A DNA stretch of 64,000 bases. Source: Beroe forskalii (taxonomy: Eukaryota; Ctenophora; Nuda; Beroida; Beroidae). Shown in pieces: positions 12,053 to 24,470 of this stretch. The translations under genes were made by a program, and so were the position numbers. The stretch's first letter is position 1. Each line of letters begins with the position of its first letter. The stretch is taken from positions 62,001-126,000 of the forward strand of contig WFMF01000329.1 in assembly GCA_011033025.1 (NCBI GenBank), in the 5' to 3' direction. The notes below the pieces were generated by a model. The model made no database searches. It worked only from the letters and a program-made list of their open reading frames with translations, and was not told where the DNA came from.

Positions 12053-13955
12053 AGAGAAGGCTAGAACCAGCCACTCTCAAAGTGCATATTTTAATAACAA
12101 TAATCAATCTAACGTAAATTAATAACATATTTCTCATAATATATTTCCAACTTATTATCTTTTAATTAAGCTATTATACTTGTAACTCTTCTCAGAACCA
12201 ATTATATGAATTATATCATTTTCCTGAGTCCGAAGGATTTTACAGAAGGAACCCACACAGCCAAACTTTCTCAGACAGCCGAAGGAATGGCTACTATCAA
12301 AACAAGTTCCAATTTGCTCGGAGACAACATATAGAAGAATACATCGCGGAATATCTACAGTGAGGCCCTAATATGAATACCTCCCCAAAAACTACCCTGC
12401 AAGTGAAGAAAATTTATCTATTTTATTAATGGTTTGACTTTATATTTCTATTTGCACCACAAAAACTGTAAAATTTGAAAATGAGGAATAAGCAAACATT
12501 ATCAAACGTACAAAACCAAGTAGGCGACTACTTCATTCATTGACCTACTTGATAACTGGGTCGGGAGTTACACTTCGGAGAGCGCTTTCTTTTCAAACGC
12601 TGCATTCGAAATAGTAAAATGATAAGATTAACAAAATATATAAGTCTCATTTTAATATCATGTTTTAATATGAAGAAGCAGTAAATTCAAATATGTTTTT
12701 GAATTTACATATGTGTTGAGCATCGCAATAGATTGCGAAATTAATCCTAATATCCTATCCATACGATTAGATATCCAGGTGGAATAGTGGAAATAAGTGA
12801 TTACTCATTACTAAGACAGAATCTGCGAAGAGTTGAAAGCTCGTGTAAACACCAGCACAGGATGGCTGTTTAAATAATAAAATGGCAGGAAACATTGGTG
12901 GTCGGGAGCAACGCTCATCTCTCATGGATTACTACTTATTTCATGAACAGGAGTTGTGGAATGATTTCCAGTCCGAGCCTATGAATTGTTAGCCTGTTTT
13001 TGGATCATTCGGGACCTTTCAAAGAAGAGAAAGAGAATAAAACCTACAACACCGAAGAGGGCGTCACACCAGCAGCCATTTGCAGCCGAAATGTAAGATT
13101 GTACAAATTGACAATAGCATAAACAAAATATCTATAAAAGGTTAAAAAAGAGTCCTGTGCCCTTGGGCTTTGGGTCCAGTGCCCTAGAGTCCATGCCGAG
13201 ATGTTCTATTCCCCAGTTAACGCGGGTAAGACTCTGAAGACAAATCAGAAGTATAAAAGGCAGTGTCCGAGAAACAAACGTAAAACAGAACTACTCAAGA
13301 AATATTAACGGCAGTAAAATAGAAGAGTCGGTAGAGAGCAAGAGTTCACAGGGTAAAATCGAATCACTCACAAGTTCATTTAGTGGTATACGGAACTGAT
13401 TTGAGATCATCTTCTGATTATTGAATCTTCTCTCCATATGAATTTGATAATCAACTTTTCAGAACAGTATTCAAAGCGTATTCATTTGTTACTGTGTTTT
13501 GAATTACAACCAAATTATTTGGCCAATATAGGCACTTGATACAGTTGGTAGCAGGAAGTGAGAGCAGTGGAAGCACTTGAAAATCTGGACTTAACGGACC
13601 TACCCCTGGCTGGTACTCAACAATTGAGCAACCTTCAAACTTGACACAGTATTAGAAAAAGGAAGGCTTTGGACTAGCGTTGTAAAAAGATCAGAAATTA
13701 AGGATGGGAAAGCAAAAGGACATTCGTACTTCGTGTAAAGTAGGTAAGATTGCTAGAGAGCACTTGAAAAGATGTAAAGCAGTACCGAGTGGGAACTGCT
13801 TGGTTCAGAATTCAGATCTTGAAGATGATGGACCAAATCGTATTTAGGAATTAAGAAATAAGAAGAGAGTCCAGTGCACAAGCAGTAACAGAATTCTCCC
13901 GGACCCCAAGAAAGACTGAATGTATAAAAACATGGAAAGCCGCTGAATCTCGTGC
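12053..13955. other. No supported gene
   Basis: AT-rich. Positions 13530-13640 include 'ttggtagcaggaagtgagag', which loosely resembles a retroelement primer-binding region, but no LTR could be paired with it. Confidence 0.35.
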
Positions 13956-14250
13956 ATTTCTGCTATACATTGGACCAGCAACCCTGGAATCTGCTTCTGT
14001 AGCTTCCAGGCTCTCACAAGAGCTAAGTCAGAACGTCAGTCCCAGTAGCTTCAGCAGCTATGAGAACATGCTGTTTGGTAAATTTACCTAGATCTTCTCG
14101 GACGCCAGTTTTGAGAATCGACCAGCAGCCAGACCCTACAGAAAGCTTGGGATTTGTGAAGCCGTCTGCGGATCTAGACGAACTTCTGACCAAGGCAAAC
14201 AAGAACCATCAGTTCACAGGCCGCATCTCTCACAGACCGAAAGAACAGCC
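13956..14250 (+). CDS. Possible exon fragments of an unknown gene
   Basis: From 13962 one frame reads 'LYIGPATLESASVASRLSQ', then a serine-rich stretch ending NMLFG, followed by a possible donor (TTTG/GTAAAT). After a stop, another frame reads PSADLDELLTKANKNHQF and continues with a hydrophilic tail to about 14262. The amino-acid composition looks coding, but the two parts are not in one frame, no start or family is recognised, and a hairpin element begins immediately after. A decayed exon is as likely as a working one. Confidence 0.25.
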
Positions 14251-14265
14251 TTTCAACCTTTTTTG

Positions 14266-14497
14266 TATATCAGGGGGCTGGTAAGCCCCCCGCGGCGGTT
14301 CGCGAGCCCGAGGACCCGAAGGGTCCGAGGGCGAGCATTAGACGGCGAACCTTACTGAGTGAGGGCCGAAAGCCCGAGCGCGAGCCCGAGGACCCGAAGG
14401 GTCCGAGGGTGAGCATTGGACGGCGATCCTAACATTATACGAGCCCCCGAGCATCGGGAGTGAGTTTAGGTAACTTTGCTTGCCAGCCCCCAACTAT
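14266..14497. mobile_element. Hairpin-arm element with TIRs, GAA-capped arms
   Basis: Terminal inverted repeats TATATCAGGGGGCTGGTAAG and CTTGCCAGCCCCCAACTATA. Inside, arms at 14306-14332 and 14384-14410 both read GCCC-GA-GGACCC-GAA-GGGTCC-GA-GGG(C/T): two stems separated by a GA/GA step and closed by GAA. A third small arm at 14360-14380 is GA-GGGC-CGAAA-GCCC-GA. The first arm continues outward through a further GA/GA step to GGTTCGC/GCGAACC. No ORF. Flanking TATAT on both sides may be a target duplication or target preference. Confidence 0.85.
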
Positions 14498-14711
14498 ATG
14501 TTTTCGTGGATTGGCCATATTTCACGTTAAAATTTGAGGAAGTTCCCGTTGCCGAAATCGCACTAAGATTTGAACATCACATGTTTGGGGGTCGGGGGTG
14601 CAACTGTCGGAATTTCGGATCGATTGGATTGAGAATGGCCGAGTTAGGTATAACAACTTGAATTTTGCCAAAATCGAGGGTGTTCTTGTTAAATCGGGTT
14701 ACGACCATATA

Positions 14712-14965
14712 ATATATAGATCAGGGCGCTGGCAAGCGCCCGCAGCGCATGTTTGCACACAACTCGGGGCATCTGCCCGAAGGGCAGATGCCCTCGGCCC
14801 GAAGGGCCGAGGGCAGCAGAATTGGCCAGCAGTCCCGGCCCGAAGGGCCGGGACTGCTGGCCAGACACTCCAAACAAGCCGGTTGTACCAGTATGAAGTG
14901 CCAAAAGTGGTAGTGGAATCGTTTTTAAAGTATTGAAAAACTTGTTTGCCAGCGCCCATTATATA
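14712..14965. mobile_element. Sister hairpin-arm element, three perfect GAA-capped arms
   Basis: Ends TATATAGATCAGGGCGCTGG and CCAGCGCCCATTATATA are inverted repeats related to those of the 14266 element, with G-to-C changes compensated on both ends. Three consecutive perfect hairpins follow: 14768-14792 (11-bp stem), 14791-14813 (10-bp stem) and 14824-14862 (18-bp stem). Each has the loop GAA closed by C-G (CCCGAAGGG). ORFs drawn through here in several frames are by-products of the palindromes. Confidence 0.88.
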
Positions 14966-15171
14966 AAAATACAGTGATTTGCGAAAATCGCGATTTTTGT
15001 TTCGCATTTTCAAGGCGTTAACTATCCTTGTTGATCACGAAAATTTGCACAGGTTTAGTCCATCACATGATTAAGTAACCCTGAAAATTTCATGAAAATC
15101 GACCGCACCGTTTTGGCAGGAAAAATTAGTGAAAAAAGCCTAAAATCACGGAAATTAGTGTTATCGTCGTC

Positions 15172-15202
15172 TCTCGCCCTCTCTCTCTCTCTCTCGGCAC
15201 CA
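15172..15202. repeat. CT-rich microsatellite
   Basis: 'cgccctctctctctctctct' run, just upstream of the 143-bp tandem repeat. Confidence 0.85.
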
Positions 15203-15317
15203 CACTTTTTGTAAATAAGTCTGTGTGGAAACGAAAACAGATATTGACATAAATCCAAATGTATAAAAAACTTTGGCATAAGGCACGTGTAGTAGGCTAT
15301 ATGCGAATTTTAATATC

Positions 15318-15850
15318 AAATTGCTTAATTGGATAATTGGCCAATCAAACCAATTATCGCTCATATCTCGTCCCAGGAACATGGCAGAGACTTAAATCCA
15401 ACGGCATTGAAAACTTCAGCTTGGATTGCGTGTTGTGAGCACTGTGAAAATTTTCATTACAAATCGCTTAATTAGTTAATTGGCCAATTAAACCAATTAT
15501 CGCTTATATCTCGTCCCAGGAACATGGTATTGACTAAAATCTAACGGCATTGTGAACCTCGGCATGGATTGCGAGTTGTGAGCACTGTGAAAATTTTCAT
15601 TACAAATCGCTTAATTAGTTAATTGGCCAATTAAACCAATTATCGCTTATATCTCGTCCCAGGAACATGGTATTGACTAAAATCCAACGGCATTGTGAAC
15701 CTCGGCATGGATTGCGAGTTGTGAGCACTGTGAAAATTTTCATTTCAAATCGCTTAATTAGTTAATTGGCCAATTAAACCAATTATTGCTTATATCTCGT
15801 TTCAGGAACATGGTATTGACTTAAATCTAACGGCATTGGAAACTTTTTCT
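15318..15850. repeat. 143-bp tandem repeat, about 3.7 copies
   Basis: Units begin at about 15318, 15461, 15604 and 15747 with 'aaatcgcttaattagttaat' or a close variant, and contain 'atatctcgtcccaggaacat' and 'gagcactgtgaaaattttca'. Copies 2 and 3 are almost identical; copies 1 and 4 are more diverged, the usual pattern of array growth from the middle. Each unit contains the small palindrome TTAATTGGCCAATTAA. Confidence 0.93.
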
Positions 15851-15878
15851 CCTTGTTAAACACCAAAAAGAATGATAT

Positions 15879-16195
15879 GGTATGACAAAAACAATTGAAA
15901 TTGTGTATGTTTGCAACGCCCTTGTAAATTTTTGCGATTAAAAGTGGTGATATGGACTTTAATCGCGGCGCTGGTGTGGTAGTGGACTGTCGTTGCAAGG
16001 AATAGATATATTGAAATCCGTAGTAGATGAATGAACCTCTAAATTTATTGAATTAATTAGACTATATTCCTTGCAGCAGACAGCTCACTACCACACCAGC
16101 GCTGCGATTAAAGTCCATATCACCACTTTTAATCGCAAAAATTTACAAGGGCGCTGCGAAACATACACAATTTCCAATTGTTTTTTGTCATACCT
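15879..16195. repeat. Foldback (long inverted repeat), about 130-bp arms
   Basis: Left arm from 'ggtatgacaaaaacaattga' to 'gtcgttgcaaggaata' is mirrored by the right arm 'tattccttgcagcagac' to 'caattgttttttgtcatacc', with a loop of about 55 bp. A few mismatches between arms. It abuts the 143-bp array. Confidence 0.92.
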
Positions 16196-16848
16196 AGGTA
16201 TATATACATATACATAGGTACCTACATACCAATAGAGAACATTTTTAGGTGAAAAGTATACCCTCTTTAAACAGCTGTATCTCGAGAACCATACAAGATA
16301 CAGGGCTCATTGACCCAGCGTTGGAAAGAAGAAAGGTAGAACTTACGAATATTGCCCTTAAAAATTGTCTCATGTCATTTTTATGACGTCATTATGACGT
16401 CACAATGTCATGAATTTTAAATTTCAATTCCCGAAAAATAGGCGTTTTTCAACGCACTTTTTCGGTATGAAGCTTCCGAGATAGGAAAAAATGCTCCTGT
16501 TAGCGCAGAAAGGAAATTCAATGTTCTTTCCAAAAATGTGGTCGAAAAGTTCTGGGCTACTTGGTATCATTGAGATATTTGCGCTTGTTTGAAACACTTT
16601 GACACGAAAAAATCGCAAAAAATTGCAAAAACGGTAAGGATGATTTTGAGAGAACGGGACCATCTCGGAACTTCATCTTTGGATATTTTGTCGGTCATAG
16701 TCCCAAGATTGCAGATGAATGGGTTATAGATAGCTTATCTAATTTTATGACGTAATTGTGACGTCATCAGTAATGCTAGGTAACGTGAATTTTGTACGTG
16801 CGATTTCACGCTAAATTTCAATATCTGGGCACAGAAAAAGGGTGATAT
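16196..16848. other. No gene seen
   Basis: Contains two 'atgacgtcattatgacgtcac' type CRE octamers near 16385 and another near 16750. No exon supported. Confidence 0.35.
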
Positions 16849-17130
16849 TTTTTCCCAAAACCAAAAGGGATTTGGTTGTGATGGTCCGCGGCGGTTTTAA
16901 GGCGTTCTTTATTGTAAAACCCATGATATGAGAAAGAGCGCATCGGTTGAAACTGCCGCAACGGCACTTTTTCGAAGTATTATAGTTACGTGAATGCTGT
17001 ACATTTTGAAGTGACGTTGCAGCAGTTTTGACCGATGCGTTCTTTCTCATATCATGGGTTTTGCAATAAAGAACGCCTTAAAACCGCCGCGGACCATCAC
17101 AACCAAATCCTTTTTGGTTTTGGGAAAAAT
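16849..17130. repeat. Foldback, about 115-bp arms
   Basis: Left arm 'ttttcccaaaaccaaaaggg', then 'gcggcggttttaaggcgttc' and 'catgatatgagaaagagcgc'. The right arm is the reverse complement ending 'tttttggttttgggaaaaa'. The loop is about 50 bp and itself contains 'gccgcaacggc'. The arms are highly similar, which suggests a recent origin or gene conversion between arms. Confidence 0.92.
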
Positions 17131-17935
17131 ATATATTATTAAATTATTATTAAATTAATTTATTTCCGTAGTTTCTTCAGTTAATTCTTGATTAAAATCA
17201 TTTTTTATCGTGACGGAATGGCAGACATGCAGTTCGCTTGATGAGGATCCCGTTGGATCTTGATTAGACGAAGTGAATACCGGCATTAGAATTAATAAGA
17301 TGTGATAATCAATAATCATTAGAATTGATAGTTAGAATAATTAATGATCAGAATTAATTTGTTGATATGATAATCAATAATCATGTTTACGACAACATAC
17401 CAAAGTCGGAAAACCGAGGAGGAATGAGCCTTAGATCTCAAAGATAAGAGAAGTTCAGACACATCAGAGAGATAAACCTAGACGAAAAGGCGAAAGGCGA
17501 AGGAGATCATCATTTCTTTTAATATAAATAGAGATTCGATGACCTCGATTAACTGCGATTAACTTCGTGACGTAGCAAGCAATCTAGGGTGATTAAAGTC
17601 TAAAATAATATATACACGTCACTATTTAGATTTATAAATAGGACTCCTTTATTATATTTCAAGTTATTCATTGCGTCGCGCACGTATTAAGTCCCATAAT
17701 AACCCTCTCGCCAGAGGAGAATAAACGGTTAAACAACGTCAACTTAGCACTTTGACCTCTGATCATGACGTCATCTTACCCGCCTAAGTCTGCTTCGAGC
17801 AGAGTAATGGCAGATTTATTTATATATTATTTAGAGCTTTGTTGCTAAGTGATCCGTGATTAACCCTGTCTTAATCGGTGCAGATCCTTGCTAAACAGCC
17901 GGTGACGACACGGTAAGTCAGGTGACGTCATTAAA
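17131..17935. other. No gene seen
   Basis: AT-rich, with repeated 'gataatcaataatcat' words near 17300-17390. Confidence 0.35.
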
Positions 17936-18033
17936 CGCCGTGCACGAGAAATAGGCGGTTCAACGTCATCAAATCACTACATCATTATATGAAAATGACG
18001 TCATCCTAACCGCCTATTTCTTGCGCGCGGCGT
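17936..18033. mobile_element. CRE-type MITE (98 bp)
   Basis: Ends 'cgccgtgcacgagaaatagg' and 'cctatttcttgcgcgcggcg' are inverted repeats around a core containing TGACGTCA (about 17998) and the mirrored diverged site 'aacgtcatc'. Confidence 0.88.
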
Positions 18034-21000
18034 ATAATATATAGGGCAGAGCATTGCCAGCTTTTATAGTATATATCCGACTGGATATACTAGATGAGAA
18101 GGTTGATATTACGGACTTACCAAACAACTTCCAAGGCAGCTATTCACCTTTTTTTTCATATTCTCGACTCAAGTTTGATTCATAAGGAGCGAAAAATGAA
18201 AGATAATACATTCAGTAATTAATTTTGAAGAAATGACAAAGTTTATGCGTAGAGTCTACGCATAAACTTTTGGGGGCGCTGGAGATGCTGGCATCCTTGC
18301 CTGCGATTTTGAAATTTTTTCATGATTCTCAATTATGTCAGAAAAGGCAAAAACTGGAGACTTTTTTCAACTTATGATGGAGTAAGAAATATCCAGCATC
18401 CTAGGTTGGGTCTGCACCATCTTCAAAAGAAAAACCTTAGCGTAGACTACTTCCGAAGCATAATCATTCGTGCGAAACGTATCCCTTAATTAGTTCTTTT
18501 TAATGATAATGATTCTTTAATTTTATTCTCCAGAATTGAAAAATATAATTGAAGCTCTGTTAGTCTTTAAGTTGACAACTCCAATCATAATGTAGAGTTT
18601 GCATTCTATACATTGACTAGAGAGAAAGGTCTGTCCTCTGCAAATCTCACAGTCATAACAGGGTGAAAAAATTGAAGTTCCGCTCAATCCTTAACTGAGA
18701 AAGGTTCTAGTGTAACTGCTGTAGCAAGAAAAAGTCACCCAGGACAGAGCAAGCCAATTCTTCAAGTAGTCACTGGTCAGTTCCGACTAATATATCGACA
18801 CCTCTTTGGACTGTCAAAGAAATTATCAAAATATTGAAACAATAAATCTGAAGGCGTAATAGAGCAATGAGAACATTCTTCAATCAAATGTTTGATTTGG
18901 TAACCATTTCATTTGAAAAAATGGTCAAGGGTCTTCAGAACCTTTCCTCTAGGGCCAGGAATTCGGGCTTTTCAACGTTCCTCCAGGAGAACACAGCTGC
19001 ATCGAGGATTTCTACAATCTATTTCATGTTGCCAAGAGAACCGTTAAGACAGTTATCTAAATTAACTAATTAAGCCATTTCGTGAGCTTCTACACAAACA
19101 ATTAGGTCGTATGCGTAGAGACTTGGTTGGTAGATTAGGAATTAAATTGAAGCCAGAAGGCTAAGGCCGTATGTCGAGTTGTAATTGTATTAAAAGATTC
19201 ATCTGGTCATTGAAAAATTTCAGCCTCATAATAATCTAATGGCCCTGTAGTTTTATCTTTATCACTCAAACTTAGACATGACTTGAAGATTTCAAAGTAA
19301 TTGATGGCTATTTATTAAAACTGCCCAGTATAACGAATTACCGAGAAACTGCTGAGAATTGTGAATGAGGCGAGGGACACTTAGAGAGAAATTAACCCTA
19401 GTGAGTCTAGTGAGTTCAAGTTGGCGTTGGGAGATCTGGAGTTGGAGAGGCCCAAACTTTCATAGTTCATCCCCTCAGAATCACACACTCACCAGACCTC
19501 ATAGCTTCATCCTGGGTAGAAACAACCCTGGAATCACACATTCACCAAACTTCATAGCTTCAACCTGGGTAGAACCCCCTGGGTAGAAATCCTATACCGA
19601 AATCCCCAGGACCTCCTCATCCTCGCTTAGTTGACAAAAACCTGGATATAGGAATGGCAGGGCTTACAATATGTAAGGTATGTGGCGCCGAGATCAGCGA
19701 AGAGAAAGAATTCATCAACGGGGCCCGAATATCAGAACTCCTCTTGTCTACTTGCTACAACATTCCAAAGGGGAAGGCACGACATACTGAGAGGAAGAAA
19801 GAATAAAACACACAAATCTTGCTTTCTTTACATCACATTTTTATTGACGTTTCTATATACAAATATTGATTTCCCTAAGGCAGATTTCATTTTCGCAATA
19901 ATCGACTCGGCGTACTATATTTGTGTCTTCCCCTAACCATAGTTAGGGATGAAGATAATGATCGGAGCTCTACTAGTCCCCCGAGTGAAGGATACAACTT
20001 TTAGAACAGGTTGAGAATACATGGATTGGAAAGAGGAAAGAGGTTTCTAAAATAATAATGCGTAAATTCCGAAGGGGAGAAAAACACAATCACTTGAGAG
20101 AGAGAGAGAAAGAATAAGAAAGCTCTTGAAAGCACCCTTGCACAAATATTAATTTCTTTACTACGCATTTTATTGACTTTTCTATACAAAAATATTCTAA
20201 TATTGACCTTTCCGCGACACCTTCTTGTTACTTTGTTAATAAGGTCGCAGTAAATCGCGGGCTAGATTTGTGTCTGCCCCAAACCATAGTTAGTAATGAA
20301 GATTCTGGTCGGAGCTCCCGGTTGAAGGATCCAACTTTTAGGGCAGACAGTTCCGAAAATACCCCCCCCCCCCAAACCAAGATCTAACGATACAACTTAA
20401 AGCATGTTTGACAACAGTGCAGCTCCAGCGGGCAAGATGGGGCGTCACAAAATGAGACATAATATGAAGTTTTACTAGGCGAAACGTGGTCATGCATAGA
20501 AAATCTTACTAAAAATTATAAACGATTTTCTTCGAAACAAGCTGGCAGGCTGTCATGGCAATGCTCCTGATGAGAGGAGGCTGAACATCCTCGTCACCAG
20601 TGGTCCAGTGACAACCTCACTGGTCGAGAACTCCAGCTGGTACCTCGAGAGAACCTTCATGTCCTCCCCCCAATTCTTTTTACCAGATCCTCCCCTCCAT
20701 GCAAAACTCCACTCGCAGACTGAAGAAAGATCCTGGAGCCTTTCCAAAGTCTAGATCCTCCTCACCAACAAATAGAGTCTGCTGGAGGCACTCCAGTCCC
20801 TTGTTTCCAACTGCCCCATCCTGCATCTTAACTGCTGGCGTTGGACTTCACGTAGGCCCTCAGATCCTCCCGTCTCCTCCACCATCCCCTCTGCCCTTGT
20901 TGACGGATGCAACTTCCACTTTTGTCAGGTGGTCCAGAGAAACCTTACCCCCAGGTTTCCCGTTTCAGTATCTTCATGGAGACTTTCATGTCAAGACAAA

Positions 21001-23685
21001 CAACAATAAAGAGATCTTACTATGAACAGAATCAAGGACTGCACCACGTGTCCAACCCTCGCATTTCCATTAATAGGAGCAGATTGGTAAATTCAAAACA
21101 CGACTCAGAGACCTCAAAGAGCGACGGTTCCGATTTCCTCTCACTTTGGAAGGGACATCGAGCCCACTTAATCTATATAAGCTTGCGAAATTAAAAAAGT
21201 TTTTATTTTGTTAGTAGGAAGAGGCCCCTGAACTTTACAGCGTTTCGGAAAACCAGGCCTCGACTCTGCCATATCACCCTCATTTTCCATATTCCAGTCC
21301 ACAAAACCACGCCTAAATACTGCCATTTCACACCATCTTCCCATTGATATGCCCAAATAATGAAACTGAACTTGCAATCAGTTCCCAAGTCCATCAGATA
21401 CACGCAGAAAAGCTAAACTGAAACTATAATGAGAGAATGTGTACACGACAGCGTGATCTCAACTCACGTGCCATACATACTAACACTTAAATGATATATA
21501 AAAAGCTAACAATACACAAAACAACAGCGAAATATACACGCTTCGGGGAATAAATCGACCGTACATATAATAACTAAATGTAAGCGCTGCCCGGACGCCA
21601 AACAGGCAGTATATACGACTCGAACACAAAACGAGCAATTAACCGTCAGCAATTCGCCACATTACGCCCTGATCGTGACGTCACGCCACTCCACGCATTG
21701 TCCACGCTCGACCTACGTATAATTGATGAGCATTCCTGGTCACTAGTAAAAATGCATGAAACGCTATGAGAACGGACAGGTACTGTTGATCGCCGGCTGA
21801 GTGAGATATAGAGGTCAGGTGGGGGGAAGCAGCCGTTTCCGTGACGTCATCGCCAGGGTTTAGAGTGGGGAGTTAGTGACGTACAGCCGGCTTGTTTTAG
21901 GGAACGGGGGTATAGTCTTGTTAGCCATACACCGAATATGAAGGGTAATTAGAAAATTAGAGTTCAAGATCACCGAAAGAGGGAGAGAGGGAAGCTATAT
22001 ATACGATTGTTTGCGCTTAGAAAACGAGTGATGTGACGGTTTAAATTCACCGTTATGAGGCCTGATAATGACGTCATTCCGGGACGAATAAGCTCCGTGC
22101 GTGAGCTATGTAAATATTATGTATCTGAGGTCAAGGGTCTGTCCGTTGTATTGCCAGGACACGGCAAGCGGAGGTATAGTGTGCGCGCACACGACGAGGG
22201 AGGGAAAAGGGGTTACCGTAAAGGCCATGATTGGAGTAGGGGTAACATGGGGGCAGGGCCTAGCCAGGTTTTTAGAAGGGGTTGGCGAGTTACATTCAAA
22301 CCCTGTTGAATGGGTCATTTTGTTTGGCTCCAAGCTCCTATTATTACAAAAGTTTCACAATCTTTGTCCGAAAAGTGGGAGGCGGCGGCCTGTGTCGCCT
22401 TCCCCTGTCTACGCCCTCGTATGGGGGGAGGATCGAAAGCACACAAAAGGGGTCAATCGCAAAGGAGGAGGGGGTAACATGAGGAATAGCAAATAAAAGG
22501 GGTAAAGGGGTAGGAGGTGAAATTGGGGATAGAATTAGGGGTAAGAAAATTTAAAAAGATATAAATTATTAGAGACATAAGGTTATATGGAATTTGGAAA
22601 AAAGGGGAAAGAACTAATAGTTATACGTCAAATAATCAAAAATGCTATGATTTAGAGAAAAAATACATGGAATGGAAACAGGGGAGACAATCTTTGAAAT
22701 GGGGTAGTTGCAAAATGTGATTTATGGGCCATTGATTTAAAGCGAGCCGAAGGCAGTCAAGACTTGGGCTTATGAGTTATGAATTAATTAAGAAAAAGGC
22801 AAAAGCCCGTTCATATTGAATACGGGGAAAACTTGAGGCGAAAGAGTGGAGGAAAAGGATCAAAAAGAAGTAAACTTTTATAGAACTTGGGGAACGAAAA
22901 AAGGGGGAAATTTGGCGGAGATGAATAATACAAATCATTATGAATGCATGAATAAAATATATTATGAGTATGTTTGGATCTTCACGAGAGAATAAGAAGA
23001 AAAAGGCTGGGTCAGATCATATAGGATATGTTGCCCAGACAACAACATAACAATAGGCGGTTAAGGTTGACGTCATAGTCAGGATTGATGTGGCGAATTG
23101 ACGTGGTCAGTTTATCATCTCCAACTTTTCGTCGCTGAAAATATTATGATATGTTCCGTTGAATACAGACTAAACGCACTGTGGTCTTAACCCAATAGTG
23201 CTCCGTACATTTAGCACAAAGTTGGTATCCCAGAATTGATGTAAACTAGATCCCGTTATATCAATTCCTAGGTCCAATATTCCTTATCTCAGAAATCAAT
23301 GATAACCTATTTGAAAGTGTTGATTTGTGAATCTTACCAATGTCACTAGAACCTAGGATCAAACACACTAGAAACGTTGTAAGAGGAGAAGTCGAGAACA
23401 GGAAGCGTCTTATTTTACCTAACAGCAGCTACAGATCCAGATGAGCCAAACCATTCCATAAAAGAGTACAGATACCCCAGAGCTCCAGGTGAGCTCAAAT
23501 ATTCAATTTAGTTATACTTTACAAGTGAGCCCAGATATCCCAAATAAGCCAATGAACCCACATATTCTCCAAGCGAGCCCAAATTTTAAGATTGAAAAGT
23601 CTAAAGTGTAGCGCCATATTTTGACAACAACTTCATTTCAGATACAACGAGTGGTTGAGTCAGAGAACAAATAGCGCCTGAAACC
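18034..23685. other. Long stretch with no supported gene
   Basis: Frames at 18867, 19365, 19682, 20553-21025, 21168 and 22055-22496 were read on both strands; none shows a known domain, a consistent exon model or a plausible start. Small repeats are present: 'tcatagcttca(t/a)cctgggtaga' twice near 19500-19575, a poly-C run at 20364, and 'ctgtctctcc' free GC islands near 20600-20950 that might be decayed coding sequence. CRE-type fragments lie near 21690, 21842, 22070 and 23060. Confidence 0.35.
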
Positions 23686-24029
23686 TTGACCGGTAGGGAA
23701 CTGATACACACTGATACAGTTGAAAGCTGCCTACGAAGATGAAACTTGGGTGAATAAAATCACATTTTCTGTAATCCTCTGTTAATTGAGAGGAATGCAA
23801 GAAGAAGGAAGTAAGTAAAATATTTTGTGTTTATAGGATTATAATTTATAACCATCATTTTGATAGACGGTTCTTGCCTCTTGGAATTACTGATACACAC
23901 TGATACATTTGAAAGCTGCCTACAAAGATGTTACATGGGTGAACAAAAAATCACATTTTCTGTAATCCTCTGTTAATTGAGAGGAATGCAAGAAGAAGGA
24001 AGTAAGTAAAATATTTTGTGTTTATAGGA
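23686..24029. repeat. 150-185-bp tandem repeat, block 1 (two copies)
   Basis: Each copy contains 'ctgatacacactgataca', 'gaaagctgcctac', 'tcacattttctgtaatcctc' and 'ggaagtaagtaaaatatttt'. Block 2 with four more copies lies at 26530-27220. The roughly 2.5 kb between blocks looks like later insertion. Confidence 0.9.
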
Positions 24030-24332
24030 TCACTAGATAAACGCTCAAAGTCTCAAGTTAGGAAACATTTCGAGACTTTGTCGTGAGAAAAAGCAGAAGA
24101 AAGTCTCACTTCGTTAATTTTCAGGAAGACAATCGAAGTGGATTTTGATACCCTGGCAGGAAGCCAGAGTCGATCTATAAATTGTACATCTGATTAGAGT
24201 ATGAAGTTGGTTGATAATTAATGAAGCAATTTAAGCTTCTAATTCTGAAAAACACTATAGCTTTTCGTGAAAGCTCCAGTCCTGATTTTCTTTTGGTGCG
24301 TGCCTCCACAGACAGCGCCACCAAACCTCATT

Positions 24333-24470
24333 AGATGGTCGGAGACTCCCTGGACAGCATTCCTGACTCCATCTCCAACAAGTCTCTTGAGAAGACGATT
24401 CAACGGAGGCGCAAGAAGATGAGCTCCCACAAGAACATAAGCTCCCGCAAGAACATGAGCTCCCACTACT
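24333..24470 (+). CDS. Very small lysine/serine-rich ORF, doubtful
   Basis: A 45-codon frame starting MVGDSLDSIPDS with internal near-repeats of 'MSSHKNISSRKN'. The opposite strand is open for 198 codons but reads an improbable Ser/Cys/Gly run, so at most one strand is coding. No family recognised. Composition is less AT-rich than its surroundings, which is the only positive sign. Confidence 0.2.

Noticed and set aside
13530-13640. Second LTR retroelement suggested by a primer-site-like word
   Set aside because: No paired LTRs, no gag or pol motifs nearby.
14598-15013. Overlapping frames on both strands around 14.7-14.9 kb
   Set aside because: They run through three perfect GC-rich hairpins, which are open in several frames by chance.
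22055-22496. Overlapping frames near 22.1-22.5 kb
   Set aside because: Several frames on both strands are open with no domain or splice support; purine-rich composition explains them.
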